Below are positions 33,801 to 42,644 of a DNA stretch of 64,000 nucleotides, piece by piece. The translations under genes and the position numbers were made by a program. A model generated the notes under the pieces. It ran no database searches. It was given only the letters and a program-made list of their open reading frames with translations, and was not told the origin of the DNA. The DNA is from an uncultured Anaeroplasmataceae bacterium (GTDB lineage Bacteria; Bacillota_I; Bacilli_A; Acholeplasmatales; Anaeroplasmataceae): contig CAJTTN010000008.1 of NCBI GenBank assembly GCA_910579215.1, positions 20,591 to 84,590 of the forward strand, read 5' to 3'. The number at the start of each line of letters is the position of its first letter. Positions within the stretch are counted from its first letter, which is position 1.

Positions 33801-36220
33801 TGTACAGAATCCACAGTGTTCAACATTTGCGAATTTTTTCTAATTTTCACAGATGAATTTTGAACCTTTGTATCAATGACCATTTCACGGTATTTTCCAT
33901 TTTCAGATTCATCATCATATATATATCTAGTATAAAATCTTTTTTTACCAGATTTCACCTTATTATCTGAACCAAAATCGTCCTCCAATGCAGTTGTAGT
34001 ACTTATAAGATTACCATATAAGTCATATTCATTTACCGTTTTTTTCTTATAAGCATCAACTGTTTGTAAAATTCTTCCTTGATAATCGCTTACCGTTGAA
34101 TTTTTACCACCAAAATATGATTTATTAATAGAAACTTCATTATACTCCTCAAGTTTTTTAGCATAAAAATAGAAATATTTGCTTGTAACGCAACTATTAT
34201 CTGAGGAATGTGTAATAAATTTAATTCCTGAATCAGAATAAATTTCATATTCATTCTTCATTCCAGTATAATCCATATTCTCATAAACTCTAAAATATAC
34301 TTTTGATACATTAGCTATTCTTTTTGTATTTCCACAATATACAAAATCAAATCCTGATTCTCCTCGAATCATTCTATTTTTGTAGGCAAATAAGATATCT
34401 GAATCAGTTAAAAAGTTTTCATGATCTAAAAGAATTGTTTGAGATCTGCCATTCGTTAATTGCAGTCTAACACTATAAAATTCTGAAATGGAAGGTTGGC
34501 TAGCATTAAAATTAGATATTTTTAATTTAGACATTTCACCTTCCTTAATTCTAAAGTCAGAAACTTGATAAGTTCCTGTTCCATCCGTTAGAACTTTAAT
34601 ATATGCTGAATCAAAATCGTATGTCTTTGATTGATCATCATCTCGAATGGAAAAGGAAAGCGTTACATATTGCCATGCATTGTTTGCAGTTTTATCAATG
34701 AATATCTCTTTTTTTATCCAGTTCATATGAAATATTTCAAAAAAAACTTTCATATAAGAGGCATTTGAACAAGAAACATTAATCCAAAAGGATGCTACAA
34801 AGTTAATATAATTTAATCCATCCTTATCTCTATATGCTTTTAGAGTTCTTCCTCCAGTAAAAAAACCGCAATCTCTATTATCCTTATCTAGACATTTAAT
34901 GCTTTTACCAATGGTAGCAGTTACTATACTTTTATTATTAATAGTCTCTTGGTAATAGTCTTTGGGCATCTCATACATAATGGAGATTCCATTATCCTTT
35001 GTCAATGTTCTTAAATGGTTTCCTTCAACCTCAAAGACACCTGTAACAAATCCTTTTTTATTATGATAATAGCGATATTCTATATCTTTATCACTTTTTA
35101 TTGACGAATAACTTGAATAATGATTAAATGTGGTTTTTTCAATTATTGAACTATCTGATACTCCAAAACTATCATAACTTTCAAGAATAACAGTTTCATC
35201 CTGAAGTGTTTCAAAGGCAGATATTTCTCCCAAATGGTATAATCCATCATTACTAGTCTCTACAATAAAATTTCCTTTTGCTTTTCTAACATTTTTAAAG
35301 CCGATTTCTGGTTCTACTGACGGAATAGGGATAGTTTCGCCCGAATATAAACCATCATTTAATGCGGCAAATGAGCTTAAATAAAGCTTAGATATTCCTT
35401 TTTCAACAATGATCTTACTTGCATATGGCGTAAACTTTAATGCCAGTCCATTAGGTGTAGCTGTAGCAAAAATGAGATTATCGCTTGAATCATATTTAAA
35501 TAAGGCAACTTGAGATAAAGCATTGTTAATAAAATGATAGTTTGACTTTAAATTTGTTCCAATATATGAATAGTAAATACTCTCAAGTTCTATACCCAGA
35601 CTAATTAATGAGATCTTATAAAGTAGTGAATTTTTATATTCAAATCTAAAATATCGTTCTCTTTTTCCTATACTTCTACTATCATAGAATTTTATAGGAC
35701 GTCCTAAACTATCTAATTCAATATGCTTTATAATAGTATTTGGGTTTCCCTCTATAGATAATTTAATTAAATTACCTGCTGAATTAAAATCATAAACATT
35801 ATTTTGTGCATCTTGAATTTGATATGAGTTGTAAGAAGTAACTAATGTCATTCCGTTTCCCAGGGTATCTAGGTAACGATTGCCATCATATTTTACAAAT
35901 CTATGAATGTAACCATCCCCATCTAAATATAAATAATCACCGACATTAAACCCTTCTAATCTCATACTTGAATCATAAGGTTTTATATATTGCTGAATAT
36001 TTAATTTCCAATTGGTACCTACTCCTGTATCAACAATATGACAATAATTATTGTAAATATGAGAAAGCCCCATCTTAAAGGTTCCTTCTCCCATTTCCAT
36101 ATCCGTATGTCTAAAAATTAGTTCAGCAACAGAAGCATTTACACTAGCTGTACCTGCATCTGAAATAAAGTCAATATAAGAATGAGCCGCATAAGTTATT
36201 TTTGAATTTTTAAATTGCAT
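30833..36220 (-). CDS. Rhs/YD-repeat polymorphic toxin with HINT pretoxin domain
   Basis: A 1795-aa toxin carrier. From about residue 800 it has dense YD repeats (for example YDLLNRVKEQ, YDSLGRIKAI, YDELNRLTKYY) forming the Rhs shell, closing with YYDSETEMYFINGRYYDP. A hydrophobic Gly-rich region follows (about 1490-1560). Then a HINT autoprotease: QCFVAGTLVMTAEGYKKIED, TTLGHPFYV and YYVTNKGVLVHNV (Cys, His, HN). The final 105 residues are the toxin tip (NEHFAKHGKEFGDLVKNV ... NYAFVGLKNGG), family unknown. No signal peptide is visible, so export must use another route. Upstream are a holin-like and a tail-fibre-like gene. An immunity candidate follows. Confidence 0.9.
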   Translation of the reverse strand: MQFKNSKITYAAHSYIDFISDAGTASVNASVAELIFRHTDMEMGEGTFKMGLSHIYNNYCHIVDTGVGTNWKLNIQQYIKPYDSSMRLEGFNVGDYLYLDGDGYIHRFVKYDGNRYLDTLGNGMTLVTSYNSYQIQDAQNNVYDFNSAGNLIKLSIEGNPNTIIKHIELDSLGRPIKFYDSRSIGKRERYFRFEYKNSLLYKISLISLGIELESIYYSYIGTNLKSNYHFINNALSQVALFKYDSSDNLIFATATPNGLALKFTPYASKIIVEKGISKLYLSSFAALNDGLYSGETIPIPSVEPEIGFKNVRKAKGNFIVETSNDGLYHLGEISAFETLQDETVILESYDSFGVSDSSIIEKTTFNHYSSYSSIKSDKDIEYRYYHNKKGFVTGVFEVEGNHLRTLTKDNGISIMYEMPKDYYQETINNKSIVTATIGKSIKCLDKDNRDCGFFTGGRTLKAYRDKDGLNYINFVASFWINVSCSNASYMKVFFEIFHMNWIKKEIFIDKTANNAWQYVTLSFSIRDDDQSKTYDFDSAYIKVLTDGTGTYQVSDFRIKEGEMSKLKISNFNASQPSISEFYSVRLQLTNGRSQTILLDHENFLTDSDILFAYKNRMIRGESGFDFVYCGNTKRIANVSKVYFRVYENMDYTGMKNEYEIYSDSGIKFITHSSDNSCVTSKYFYFYAKKLEEYNEVSINKSYFGGKNSTVSDYQGRILQTVDAYKKKTVNEYDLYGNLISTTTALEDDFGSDNKVKSGKKRFYTRYIYDDESENGKYREMVIDTKVQNSSVKIRKNSQMLNTVDSVQVGNNYTQNFSYDLLNRVKEQSINFDFNKKVYHHFEYDSLGRIKAITDNEKYRFGFDYDIYGNIKKYYIEKNKEILEVKSKSVTPNGSSFGGDLQEEINHLTNCKITTEKDKYGRPRKIFFSDIFFKKVEFEYQEQDAHINSNSYSTPLAESQSIAKIKHINDSLDGTQTTFWYDNNNDACGYKIEKNDKEILRIQQLDSQNTKYVIGNTHYKTSVEKNNIYTAPQIIKTSVYDDQKDDGKDEWKEVKKFGFSYEYDNILGVVKKKNNSDSSLEYNFIPKDNTVFYSNLVQNSTHKIKDCTYQFDYSYDENENIRRIHSTKNGDTDISYSYDKLNRLKTEYNTRQGIDNTYSYLDNNSQDINRVTKVFQGTTKVKEYEYDELNRLTKYYRNGSLIKELQYHENNLLPHHIIKNGNSYKLGWERGNLLSFYLNTFFTYNYQGNRVTKDNSGGIKVKYYYDGSKLLGEDYSNGIKLRYMYDLMGIAGVRYIASDGSIIDYDYAKDGQGNIVAVIKDGVIITEYFYDAWGNTKVNILNNSDPFATLNPIRWRGHYYDSETEMYFINGRYYDPNLCSYIDSMEIETVLDSSNTIGALNLNAICTDNPTDLGSNNFTVLTNTDLMPDPVYDPLAGYSWWDRNWKSVIRYGLFTLTFAVSIILMCIPGTQAFGIGMFNAGLGAAISGAVIGGLIGGIISAIQGNGFFKGFADSAITGFVDGFTAGAILYCVSSAVSAISKSIKASNQVCAKPAQCFVAGTLVMTAEGYKKIEDIELDDKVWSWCEETGEKILNRVTNLFRNQTHDLVHLSIAGEEITTTLGHPFYVVDYGWKKASELVEKDKVVLYNNAVVEVDNISIEHTEELVDVYNLEVENAHTYYVTNKGVLVHNVCATSAVNKIDDLQFENVKQLNEHFAKHGKEFGDLVKNVDDYNQLANYVVKHGEYISEMNGYIRFFGSNGKANYAFVGLKNGGKNIATFGIRHVANLAKQTAKFII
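31599..32318. repeat. 720-bp direct repeat, copy within main Rhs gene
   Basis: Matches 28898-29617 without visible difference. The lengths on either side diverge at once, so the recent duplication or conversion tract ends sharply at the toxin junction. Confidence 0.9.
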
Positions 36221-36221
36221 A

Positions 36222-36653
36222 TTAATTTCTCATCCCTTCAATAATATTTTTTATTTTTTGTTCAATTTGCTTTTTAGAATCATTTTCTATTTCATCTTGA
36301 ACAACTTCTTTGTTAATAGTAACATCTTTAACATTAACAACTTTAGTTAAAGTCACAAGCTCCTCAATCCTATTAGAAGCCTCTTCTTGATTAAATTTAA
36401 TATGATTTTCTAATGCAAATTGATTTAGTTTTGTCATTACATATTCTTTTTTCTCAGCACCACTATAATTAGAAAACTTTTCTGCTTCTGTTATACAAGG
36501 AATAATTTCCCTAGTAATTTGTTCTGTTTTTTCTAATACTCGCTTAAGTTTTTTATTTTTAACAAACTTTTGCAAGAAAACAACCGTTGTGCACAATAAA
36601 GTTAACGTAGGTGCTAAAATAGAAAGATATAAATGTATATTTTCTGGATTCAT
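36222..36653 (-). CDS. LLH-family phage holin-like protein
   Basis: A 143-aa protein with one N-terminal membrane helix (residues 8-30, LYLSILAPTLTLLCTTVVFL) and a long charged helical region including FSNYSGAEKKEYVMTKLNQF, typical of holins of the LL-H type. Holins make membrane pores that release phage enzymes; some export toxins. It ends 1 nt before the Rhs start, so it is translated with the toxin. A terminator precedes it on the minus strand. Confidence 0.75.
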   Translation of the reverse strand: MNPENIHLYLSILAPTLTLLCTTVVFLQKFVKNKKLKRVLEKTEQITREIIPCITEAEKFSNYSGAEKKEYVMTKLNQFALENHIKFNQEEASNRIEELVTLTKVVNVKDVTINKEVVQDEIENDSKKQIEQKIKNIIEGMRN

Positions 36654-36677
36654 TCTTTTCTTCCTTTCTTTTAAAAA

Positions 36678-36720
36678 ATAAGGTCATAGTTTCTTAGATA
36701 AAAGACATCTATGACCTTAT
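36678..36720 (-). terminator. Terminator between glycosyltransferase and holin gene
   Basis: ataaggtcatag pairs with ctatgaccttat exactly and is followed by a T-run on the minus strand. Confidence 0.85.
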
Positions 36721-36723
36721 GCA

Positions 36724-37428
36724 CTATATGATTATCGCTGTATTCCCACAAACTGTTTTTTCTGTTTTTGAGAATGTCTGAAATAAGGCACATTGATGGT
36801 CAAAAGATACATCGGGATTGCCATTTGCAACAATTCTCACAAACAACTGTTCACTATTCCAAGGATTCATAATATCTTTTCTTTGCGTTGTTATTAACAC
36901 TTCTTTATAAAATTTTAATAAATCTTGTGTTTTTCCAAAAACAACCCCTGCATTTAAATATTTGAATTCTCCTAATGAATCTCTATTTTCAACAATGTCA
37001 ATTTCCATGTTTGGATGATTGTTTTTTGTTGCATTAAATAATATTTTAGTGTTTAAATGTTCAAATTTTTGAATAAATGTTTCATCCAAATTCTTAAAGA
37101 ATAGAACATCGTATCCATCAACTAATAGACAATACTCTGAGGTTGTTTGTTCTAGAGCTCCTACATAGTATTTAATTTTATCAATGTTTGTCCATTCCTC
37201 TACTCCCTCAGGACAAGCATTAATATATGGCATATTACTTAGTTCTAATTGTAAAGCTGTAATTGCCTTATTTTTATTTGTAAATGTTGTAATTACAGAT
37301 ATACGTGGACTAATTTCTATTCTATTAGCACTATATTCTTCTATAATATCCATAGACTTTTTCATGGCATTACCTTGAAAATGTCCAACATATACCTCAT
37401 TTCCTGTATGACTTAAAATTTTTGTCAT
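36724..37428 (-). CDS. Glycosyltransferase of PLOD/GT25-like type
   Basis: A 234-aa enzyme. YCLLVDGYDVLFFKN (D-x-D-like, metal/UDP site) and GEFKYLNAGVVFGKTQDLLK match the conserved parts of the PLOD/collagen glucosyltransferase-type domain also found in phage and bacterial surface loci. The start at 37428 has GGAGAAAG upstream; the longer frame to 37476 would overlap the previous gene. It follows the tail-fibre-like gene by 19 nt. It may glycosylate that protein or the Rhs shell. That target is an inference. Confidence 0.7.
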   Translation of the reverse strand: MTKILSHTGNEVYVGHFQGNAMKKSMDIIEEYSANRIEISPRISVITTFTNKNKAITALQLELSNMPYINACPEGVEEWTNIDKIKYYVGALEQTTSEYCLLVDGYDVLFFKNLDETFIQKFEHLNTKILFNATKNNHPNMEIDIVENRDSLGEFKYLNAGVVFGKTQDLLKFYKEVLITTQRKDIMNPWNSEQLFVRIVANGNPDVSFDHQCALFQTFSKTEKTVCGNTAIII

Positions 37429-37447
37429 TGTACTTTCTCCTTCCATT

Positions 37448-37804
37448 TTATGTTCCACTTGAACCGGAACCACCACCTGTAGATGGGTTATTAATCTTTG
37501 TGTGTCCTAAAGCTATTAAAACATTCCATACAAATTCTGTTGTAGCAACTTTTGTGCTAGAATCATACACAGCTTGAGTTTGTGAAGTTGGTCCAATTGC
37601 AGAAACTACAGACTCCACTGCATTTTTAATTTCTGCATTAAGTGTATCTGCATTTAAAGCTGTTCCCTCTACACTAACTCTGCCCTCTGCTCGTTCAACA
37701 TCTACTGTCAAACTCACTATATTCCCACTCGAATCTTTTACTATATCGCGAACAATTAGTTTCTTACGATTCAAATGTTCTGCTTGTCTGTTTTGAAAAG
37801 CCAT
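37448..37804 (-). CDS. Tail-fibre-like structural protein
   Basis: A 118-aa protein. SSTKVATTEFVWNVL is the short motif (ATTEFV) common at phage tail-fibre and adhesin tips, and the C-terminus is Gly/Ser rich (PSTGGGSGSSGT). Its N-terminus MAFQNRQAEHLNRKKLIVRD is compatible with tail-fibre attachment domains. It is the first gene of a small unit with a glycosyltransferase and lies upstream of a holin and Rhs gene. No tail tube or sheath genes are in view. Confidence 0.65.
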   Translation of the reverse strand: MAFQNRQAEHLNRKKLIVRDIVKDSSGNIVSLTVDVERAEGRVSVEGTALNADTLNAEIKNAVESVVSAIGPTSQTQAVYDSSTKVATTEFVWNVLIALGHTKINNPSTGGGSGSSGT

Positions 37805-37906
37805 ATTTATCCTCCTATTTATATTCGTAATTTAAGATCTTATTTTACAATTGTACTAGTAGCTACCTAATACATTTCTATTGTAAATAGGATTCTATTA
37901 AATGAA

Positions 37907-37926
37907 AATACCCCAATTTGGGTATT
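37907..37926 (-). terminator. Terminator after 104-aa gene
   Basis: Palindrome aataccccaatttgggtatt. Confidence 0.65.
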
Positions 37927-37936
37927 GACAACAATA

Positions 37937-38251
37937 TTATTTTATGATAATAAGATTTTTCAGTTTTTCATACTTTGGTAGACTTAACATCTTAGAAATA
38001 AAATTTTCATATTTCTCCATAAACTTTATTACACCTTTAATATTAATAGCTGCATATTCACTAATCTTTGCATATGACATATAACTTTTGAAATTTAGGC
38101 ATTCAAAAATTTTAGTATACATATTATCACAATTAAACAAATCATATTTATAAAAGAAGTCCTTTATTTCTTCTTGAAATTGTATAAATAAATCTATATT
38201 TTCTTCAAGACAATTTTCTTTCAGTAAGTCCATAGTATTTTTTCTTTTCAT
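37937..38251 (-). CDS. 104-aa protein of unknown function
   Basis: A helical, acidic-to-neutral protein (MDLLKENCLEENIDLFIQF ... INIKGVIKFMEKYENFISK). No family is recognised. It is the first gene of the Rhs island on the IS side, flanked by terminators, so it has its own transcript. An AGGGAGATGAG-like RBS precedes ATG. Confidence 0.6.
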   Translation of the reverse strand: MKRKNTMDLLKENCLEENIDLFIQFQEEIKDFFYKYDLFNCDNMYTKIFECLNFKSYMSYAKISEYAAINIKGVIKFMEKYENFISKMLSLPKYEKLKNLIIIK

Positions 38252-38287
38252 TATCTCATCTCCCTTCTTACTCTAATCAAGACAAAA

Positions 38288-38327
38288 AAGGGCAAAAACA
38301 GTACTCTTAAGTACCATTTTTGCCCTT
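38288..38327 (-). terminator. Strong terminator upstream of the 104-aa gene
   Basis: A 12-bp outer stem aagggcaaaaa / tttttgccctt with an inner stem gtac/gtac; T-run on the minus strand. There is no gene directly upstream except the micro-ORF at 38370-38411, so it either ends that transcript or works as an attenuator for the 104-aa gene. Confidence 0.7.
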
Positions 38328-38369
38328 CCTTTTATTTACATCTTAACGACGTTTTATAAAAAAACAATT

Positions 38370-38411
38370 TCATATTAAAAATCTATTTAATAATTTATTC
38401 AACTCCTTCAT
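38370..38411 (-). CDS. 13-aa micro-ORF with good RBS
   Basis: ATG after GGGAGGATATAGTA encodes MKELNKLLNRFLI and stops. The peptide is amphipathic. It could be a leader peptide for the attenuator-like terminator at 38288-38327, or a secreted/membrane peptide. There is no experimental or family support. Confidence 0.3.
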   Translation of the reverse strand: MKELNKLLNRFLI

Positions 38412-38555
38412 TACTATATCCTCCCTTCTCGGATGTAATCATACCATTTATTGCAAATTTTGTAAAATATTCACGAAAAAGAGAGAATTATTTAGAAAAA
38501 TAAAAAGGGGCTGTGAAAAAACCTAACTATTAAAAAGTTAGTTTTTCACAGCTTT

Positions 38556-40214
38556 TTATTTATACATATATTTTGATCTTACCTCTACATTAAGACTTTT
38601 CTTTTTAACTTTATTTGCTTTGTTAGATAAGCGTTTAGCACTTGGTTTTTTAAAAGTTTCTACTTGTAATCCAACTGGAGCTTTCCAATATTGGAATTTT
38701 GCATTACCACTATAAAATTTGAATAATTTTCTAATATTATATCCTAAACATACTAACATAAATTCTGTAGATACTTTTGGTAATAATGTTCTTCTAAATC
38801 TTTCGTACATAAAATCTTGTTTAATAACTCCAAACGCACCTTCAACTTGAGAACTCCTATTTACTCTCATCTCTATTCCTTCGGGAGATAATAAATTTTT
38901 TTCTGCCTCTTGAATATAAATTTGTAAATCTTGTGATACTTCAAAATACTTAAAATTTTTTGTTTTATCTTTCATAAATCTTTTACAATAATCCATATAT
39001 TCACAATTATTACAGCCTTCTATTTTATAGAAAACTGTATTTTTCTTTCTTGGATGAGATGGCGGATTATTTTCAATTGTACCTATATTTCCTTTAAGAC
39101 AAGTTATAGTATTATTTTTATTAATTCGATATTGACTAGGTCGTTTACCTGAAACATTTCCTTCCCGCGTTAAATATTTAACAAAGTTTTTAATATTATG
39201 TTCCTCTAAAAAACGATAGTTTTTCAACGAACCATATCCAGAATCTGCACCTACAAAATTAGGATAACTTCCATACATTTCGTAATGTTTTTCTAGTATT
39301 TTGATGAAATCTTCTAAATCATTTCAAGATTGTATAACTATATAAGAAGAAATCAGTCCATAGATTACACATAATTGTACATTATAAGCAGCGTGCATAT
39401 TACTTCCTAATCCTGAATAATAATCTTCTTTAAGACACATTGCTGTTGCGTCTATATCTGTTTTGAAATAAGAGTTCCTATTTGGCCCACATATCCTCTC
39501 TTTCTCTTCATATTCTAAACTCTTTTCTAAATATTGATATAGTTTTTTATATGCTTCCTTATGTGATTTGTTGTTTTTTAAACTCAAATCATATTCCTCT
39601 ACTATATTAGCTAATTCAATCAATTTGTTTGCTACTATTTTTGATTCGATTATCCCTTCTATTCTTACACCTCTTAATAAGTTATACTCCCCTAATACTT
39701 TTCTTATTTTATCTGAAAGCTTTAAATGAAAAGTAGTAGGCTTCCATACAAATTTATATTTGTTGGCCTCCGCTTCAAACTTTGATCCATCTATATATGC
39801 TCTATCCATTTTGAGATTACATTCTTCAAAAATCGCTTTTGTTATTAATGAAAATATCTTATCTCTATTAGGTATTATATATTCATTTATAAAATTTCCT
39901 ATGGTTTTATATGTTGGTGTTTCATACTCCATAATATAAATAATTCTTAAATCGTAAATACATAAATCCTCTATATTTCTTAGCGAAGCCTTATTAAATG
40001 CGAAACTATAGATTATTGCTGCCAACATATTATATACATTATATCCAGGTCTTCCTCCTTTATTTCTTTCATCATGAATTACTTGTTTTTTTATTAAATC
40101 ACATACTCCAGATTTATCTAATAATTCCAAAAATTTATCGATTTTTTTTGTTTCCTCAACCTTTATAGTTGAGGAAATTATTAAAAATGTTTGTCTTGTG
40201 CTATAATATCTCAT
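38556..40214 (-). pseudogene. IS1182-family transposase, frameshifted
   Basis: The N-terminal part (39324-40214) has the family start and the segment MDRAYIDGSKFEAEANKYKF with the first Asp, then AYNVQLCVIYGLI. The C-terminal part (38556-39278) has VGADSGYGSLKNYRFLE with the second Asp and VNRSSQVEGAFGVIKQD with the Glu. The two frames are broken near 39280-39325, so no intact DDE enzyme can be made without frameshifting. Movement would need a transposase in trans. Confidence 0.9.
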
Positions 40215-40240
40215 GTAGAATAATTGTGTGCCAACACTAT

Positions 40241-40280
40241 TCTACCATAAAGGCGTCTCCGGGTTCGATTCCCTGAGCGT
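40241..40280 (+). other. tRNA 3'-half-like fragment inside the IS
   Basis: aggcgtctccgggttcgatt followed by ccctgagcg contains a T-loop GGTTCGATTCCC flanked by stem-like bases, but no acceptor or anticodon arm. It lies between the transposase start and the right inverted repeat on the plus strand. Probably a captured relic. Confidence 0.45.
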
Positions 40281-40375
40281 TTTTTGTTTTTTTTGGCATA
40301 GAAAAAAGCTGTGAAGCCTTACTTTTGTTTTATTTTCAAAAGTTAGGTTTTTTCACAGCCCCTGTTCTCTTAAGA

Positions 40376-40460
40376 TGGTACGGCCGATGAGAATTGAACT
40401 CACACGGGAATTCCCATACGCCCCTCAAACGTACGCGTCTACCAGTTCCGCCACGACCGC
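40376..40460 (-). tRNA. tRNA-Leu(GAG)
   Basis: An 85-nt class II tRNA with encoded CCA. Acceptor GCGGTCG pairs with CGGCCGT (first pair G-U); the anticodon stem TACGT/GCGTA encloses TTGAGGG, anticodon GAG (codon CUC). T-arm GAGTTCAATTCTC. Its 3' end faces the IS and the Rhs island. Confidence 0.95.
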
Positions 40461-40503
40461 ATATATGCTATTTAAGTATAGCATATTTTACTATTTAATA
40501 CTA

Positions 40504-42624
40504 TCATTTCTTTTCTATTTTTTGATAAGAGGGATGTCCTTTAATTAAAGGTTTTATTCCTGTCGGCATGGAAAAAGCTACCTTAATAAAATTATCTGTT
40601 CCAACACTTACAACAATACCTAATCCAAATACTTTATGTTCAATTTTATCTCCTACATGATATAGCTCATCAAATTCTTTTTTAAGCTTTGGCTTTTCTA
40701 TAACATAGCTATCATATTTTTCTTTAGCTTTTTTATAAAAATCTGCAGATATATTCTTTAAATATTTTGTTCCCATTTCTTTAACAAATCGAGATTCTTT
40801 TTCCATCTCTAAATGTCCATAAAGCATTCTTGATTTAGCGTTAGAAACATATAAATGTTCTTTTGCACGTGTAATTCCTACATAGCAAATTCTTCGTTCT
40901 TCCTCTAAGTCTAAATCATCACTATGAAAGCCACTTGGAAAAATGCCTTCTTCCATTGCTACCATAAAGACTGTTTTAAATTCTAATCCTTTCACTTGAT
41001 GATACGTAGAAAGTACTACTGACTCTTGATCCTCAGTTCTTTCTTCATCTGTCCGTAAGGATAAATCATTTAAAAGGCTTTCTAGCTTATCAATGTTATC
41101 TCCATCTACTGTATTTTCGGTTTCTTTCAAAACATTTTTTAATTCGTAAATATTTTCTAAGCGCTCATGCTCAGGATCTTCTAAGGCTAGCATTGCCTTA
41201 TATCCCGTTTCCTCTAGCACTACATCTATCAATTTTACTAAAGGTATATTATTTATTTGGTTCTTTAAAGATTCCATAGTGGTATGAAATTCTTTTAAGG
41301 CTGTAAAGCCTGCCCCCTTACCCTCAAAGGTAGGAATAGAATTATATAAGGAAGTCTGTACCTCTAAAGCATGCAGATTAAGCTTTTCTAGTAAGGCAGA
41401 ACCAATCTTTCGTTTGGGTTCATTTACAATTCGCATAAACGAAAAATCATCCTCTGGATAAATCATTACTCTTAAATATGCAATCATATCCTTGATTTCT
41501 TTTCTTGCAAAAAAGGATAGACCACCATAAATACGATAAGGAATTTGATATTTTATCAAAAAATCCTCAAACACACGTGAAATATAATTAGCGCGATAAA
41601 GAATTGCAAAATCATTATAGGAATCTCCTCTCAAATGAAATTCCTTAATTTTATCTACAACAAACATTGCTTCACTTTTGCCACTAACAGCCTCATAATA
41701 AAATGGAACTACGCCTTCCTTATTTTTCGTAAACATTACCTTTTTAATTTGATTAGGGTTGTGCTTAATAATTTCATTTGCCAAATTAAGAATAGGCATT
41801 GTAGAACGATAATTCTCTTCTAATAAGATTAAATTATGCTCTAAGAAATCCGTTCGAAAGCGATTAATATTTTCAATTTTTGCACCTCTAAAGGAATAGA
41901 TGGACTGAAAGTCATCTCCTACAACAAACAAATTATGATGTCTTGCTGCAAGCATAAAGATTAAATCATATTGTAGCTCATTTGTATCCTGAAACTCATC
42001 TACAAGAATATATTGAAATTTTTCTTGATATCTCTTTAAGATCTCCATATTCGCTTTGAAAAGCTCAATAGTCTTTATGAGTAAATCATCAAAGTCAAGC
42101 ATATTATTTTCTGCTAAATAGACACTATAATGTTGATTTACTTTTTCAAAAATAGATTTTAAATGGAGGTCACTAATTTTATAATTGGGAAAGTTTTTGG
42201 CTTTTGAAATTAAGCCTTGAAGCTTTCTAGGCTTAATTTCATCTATATCCATGTCTTTACATATATTTTTAATTATTTTTAAGGAATCTTCCTCGTCTAA
42301 GATTAAGAAGTTTTTTGTATAAGGGGGTAAAGCTGTTATTTCTGTACGTAACAATCTTGCACAAAAGCTATGAAACGTAGAAATCCACATATATTTTGTC
42401 TCTACATGCACTAAATCCTCTACCCTACGCTTCATTTCATTGGCCGCCTTATTCGTAAAAGTAACAGCCAAAATTTGAAAAGGGGAAATACCTTGATCAA
42501 TGATATAAGCTATTCGTTCTGTTAGTACTCTTGTTTTTCCAGAACCAGCACCTGCCATAACCATTACAGGTCCTTCTGTAGTTGTTACAGCCTTAAGCTG
42601 ACGATCATTTAGTCCTTCTAGCAT
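40504..42624 (-). CDS. pcrA: UvrD/PcrA superfamily I DNA helicase
   Basis: A 706-aa 3'-5' helicase for repair and plasmid/phage replication. Motifs in order: Q motif LNDRQLKAVTT, Walker A VMAGAGSGKTRVLTERI, Ia AVTFTNKAANEMKRRV, II QYILVDEFQDTNELQY, III LFVVGDDFQSIYSFRGA, IV LEENYRSTMPILNL, V VLSTYHQVKGLEF and VI RRICYVGITRAKEHLYV. The C-terminal part (about residue 650 on) has the Tudor-like domain of PcrA (VGDKIEHKVFGLGIVVSV). It is the distal gene of a set with the ABC-F gene, 20 nt away. Confidence 0.9.
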   Translation of the reverse strand: MLEGLNDRQLKAVTTTEGPVMVMAGAGSGKTRVLTERIAYIIDQGISPFQILAVTFTNKAANEMKRRVEDLVHVETKYMWISTFHSFCARLLRTEITALPPYTKNFLILDEEDSLKIIKNICKDMDIDEIKPRKLQGLISKAKNFPNYKISDLHLKSIFEKVNQHYSVYLAENNMLDFDDLLIKTIELFKANMEILKRYQEKFQYILVDEFQDTNELQYDLIFMLAARHHNLFVVGDDFQSIYSFRGAKIENINRFRTDFLEHNLILLEENYRSTMPILNLANEIIKHNPNQIKKVMFTKNKEGVVPFYYEAVSGKSEAMFVVDKIKEFHLRGDSYNDFAILYRANYISRVFEDFLIKYQIPYRIYGGLSFFARKEIKDMIAYLRVMIYPEDDFSFMRIVNEPKRKIGSALLEKLNLHALEVQTSLYNSIPTFEGKGAGFTALKEFHTTMESLKNQINNIPLVKLIDVVLEETGYKAMLALEDPEHERLENIYELKNVLKETENTVDGDNIDKLESLLNDLSLRTDEERTEDQESVVLSTYHQVKGLEFKTVFMVAMEEGIFPSGFHSDDLDLEEERRICYVGITRAKEHLYVSNAKSRMLYGHLEMEKESRFVKEMGTKYLKNISADFYKKAKEKYDSYVIEKPKLKKEFDELYHVGDKIEHKVFGLGIVVSVGTDNFIKVAFSMPTGIKPLIKGHPSYQKIEKK

Positions 42625-42644
42625 ATACCTTCCCCTCCTTATCT

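Larger units (their letters stand above)
38507..40362 (-). mobile_element. IS1182-like insertion sequence
   Basis: A 1,856-bp element with perfect 22-bp terminal inverted repeats: left ggggctgtgaaaaaacctaa..., right its exact complement at 40341-40362. It carries a frameshifted transposase. No clear target duplication is seen. It lies 14 bp from the 3' end of tRNA-Leu(GAG), and its right end contains a tRNA-like fragment (40241-40280). Confidence 0.9.
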
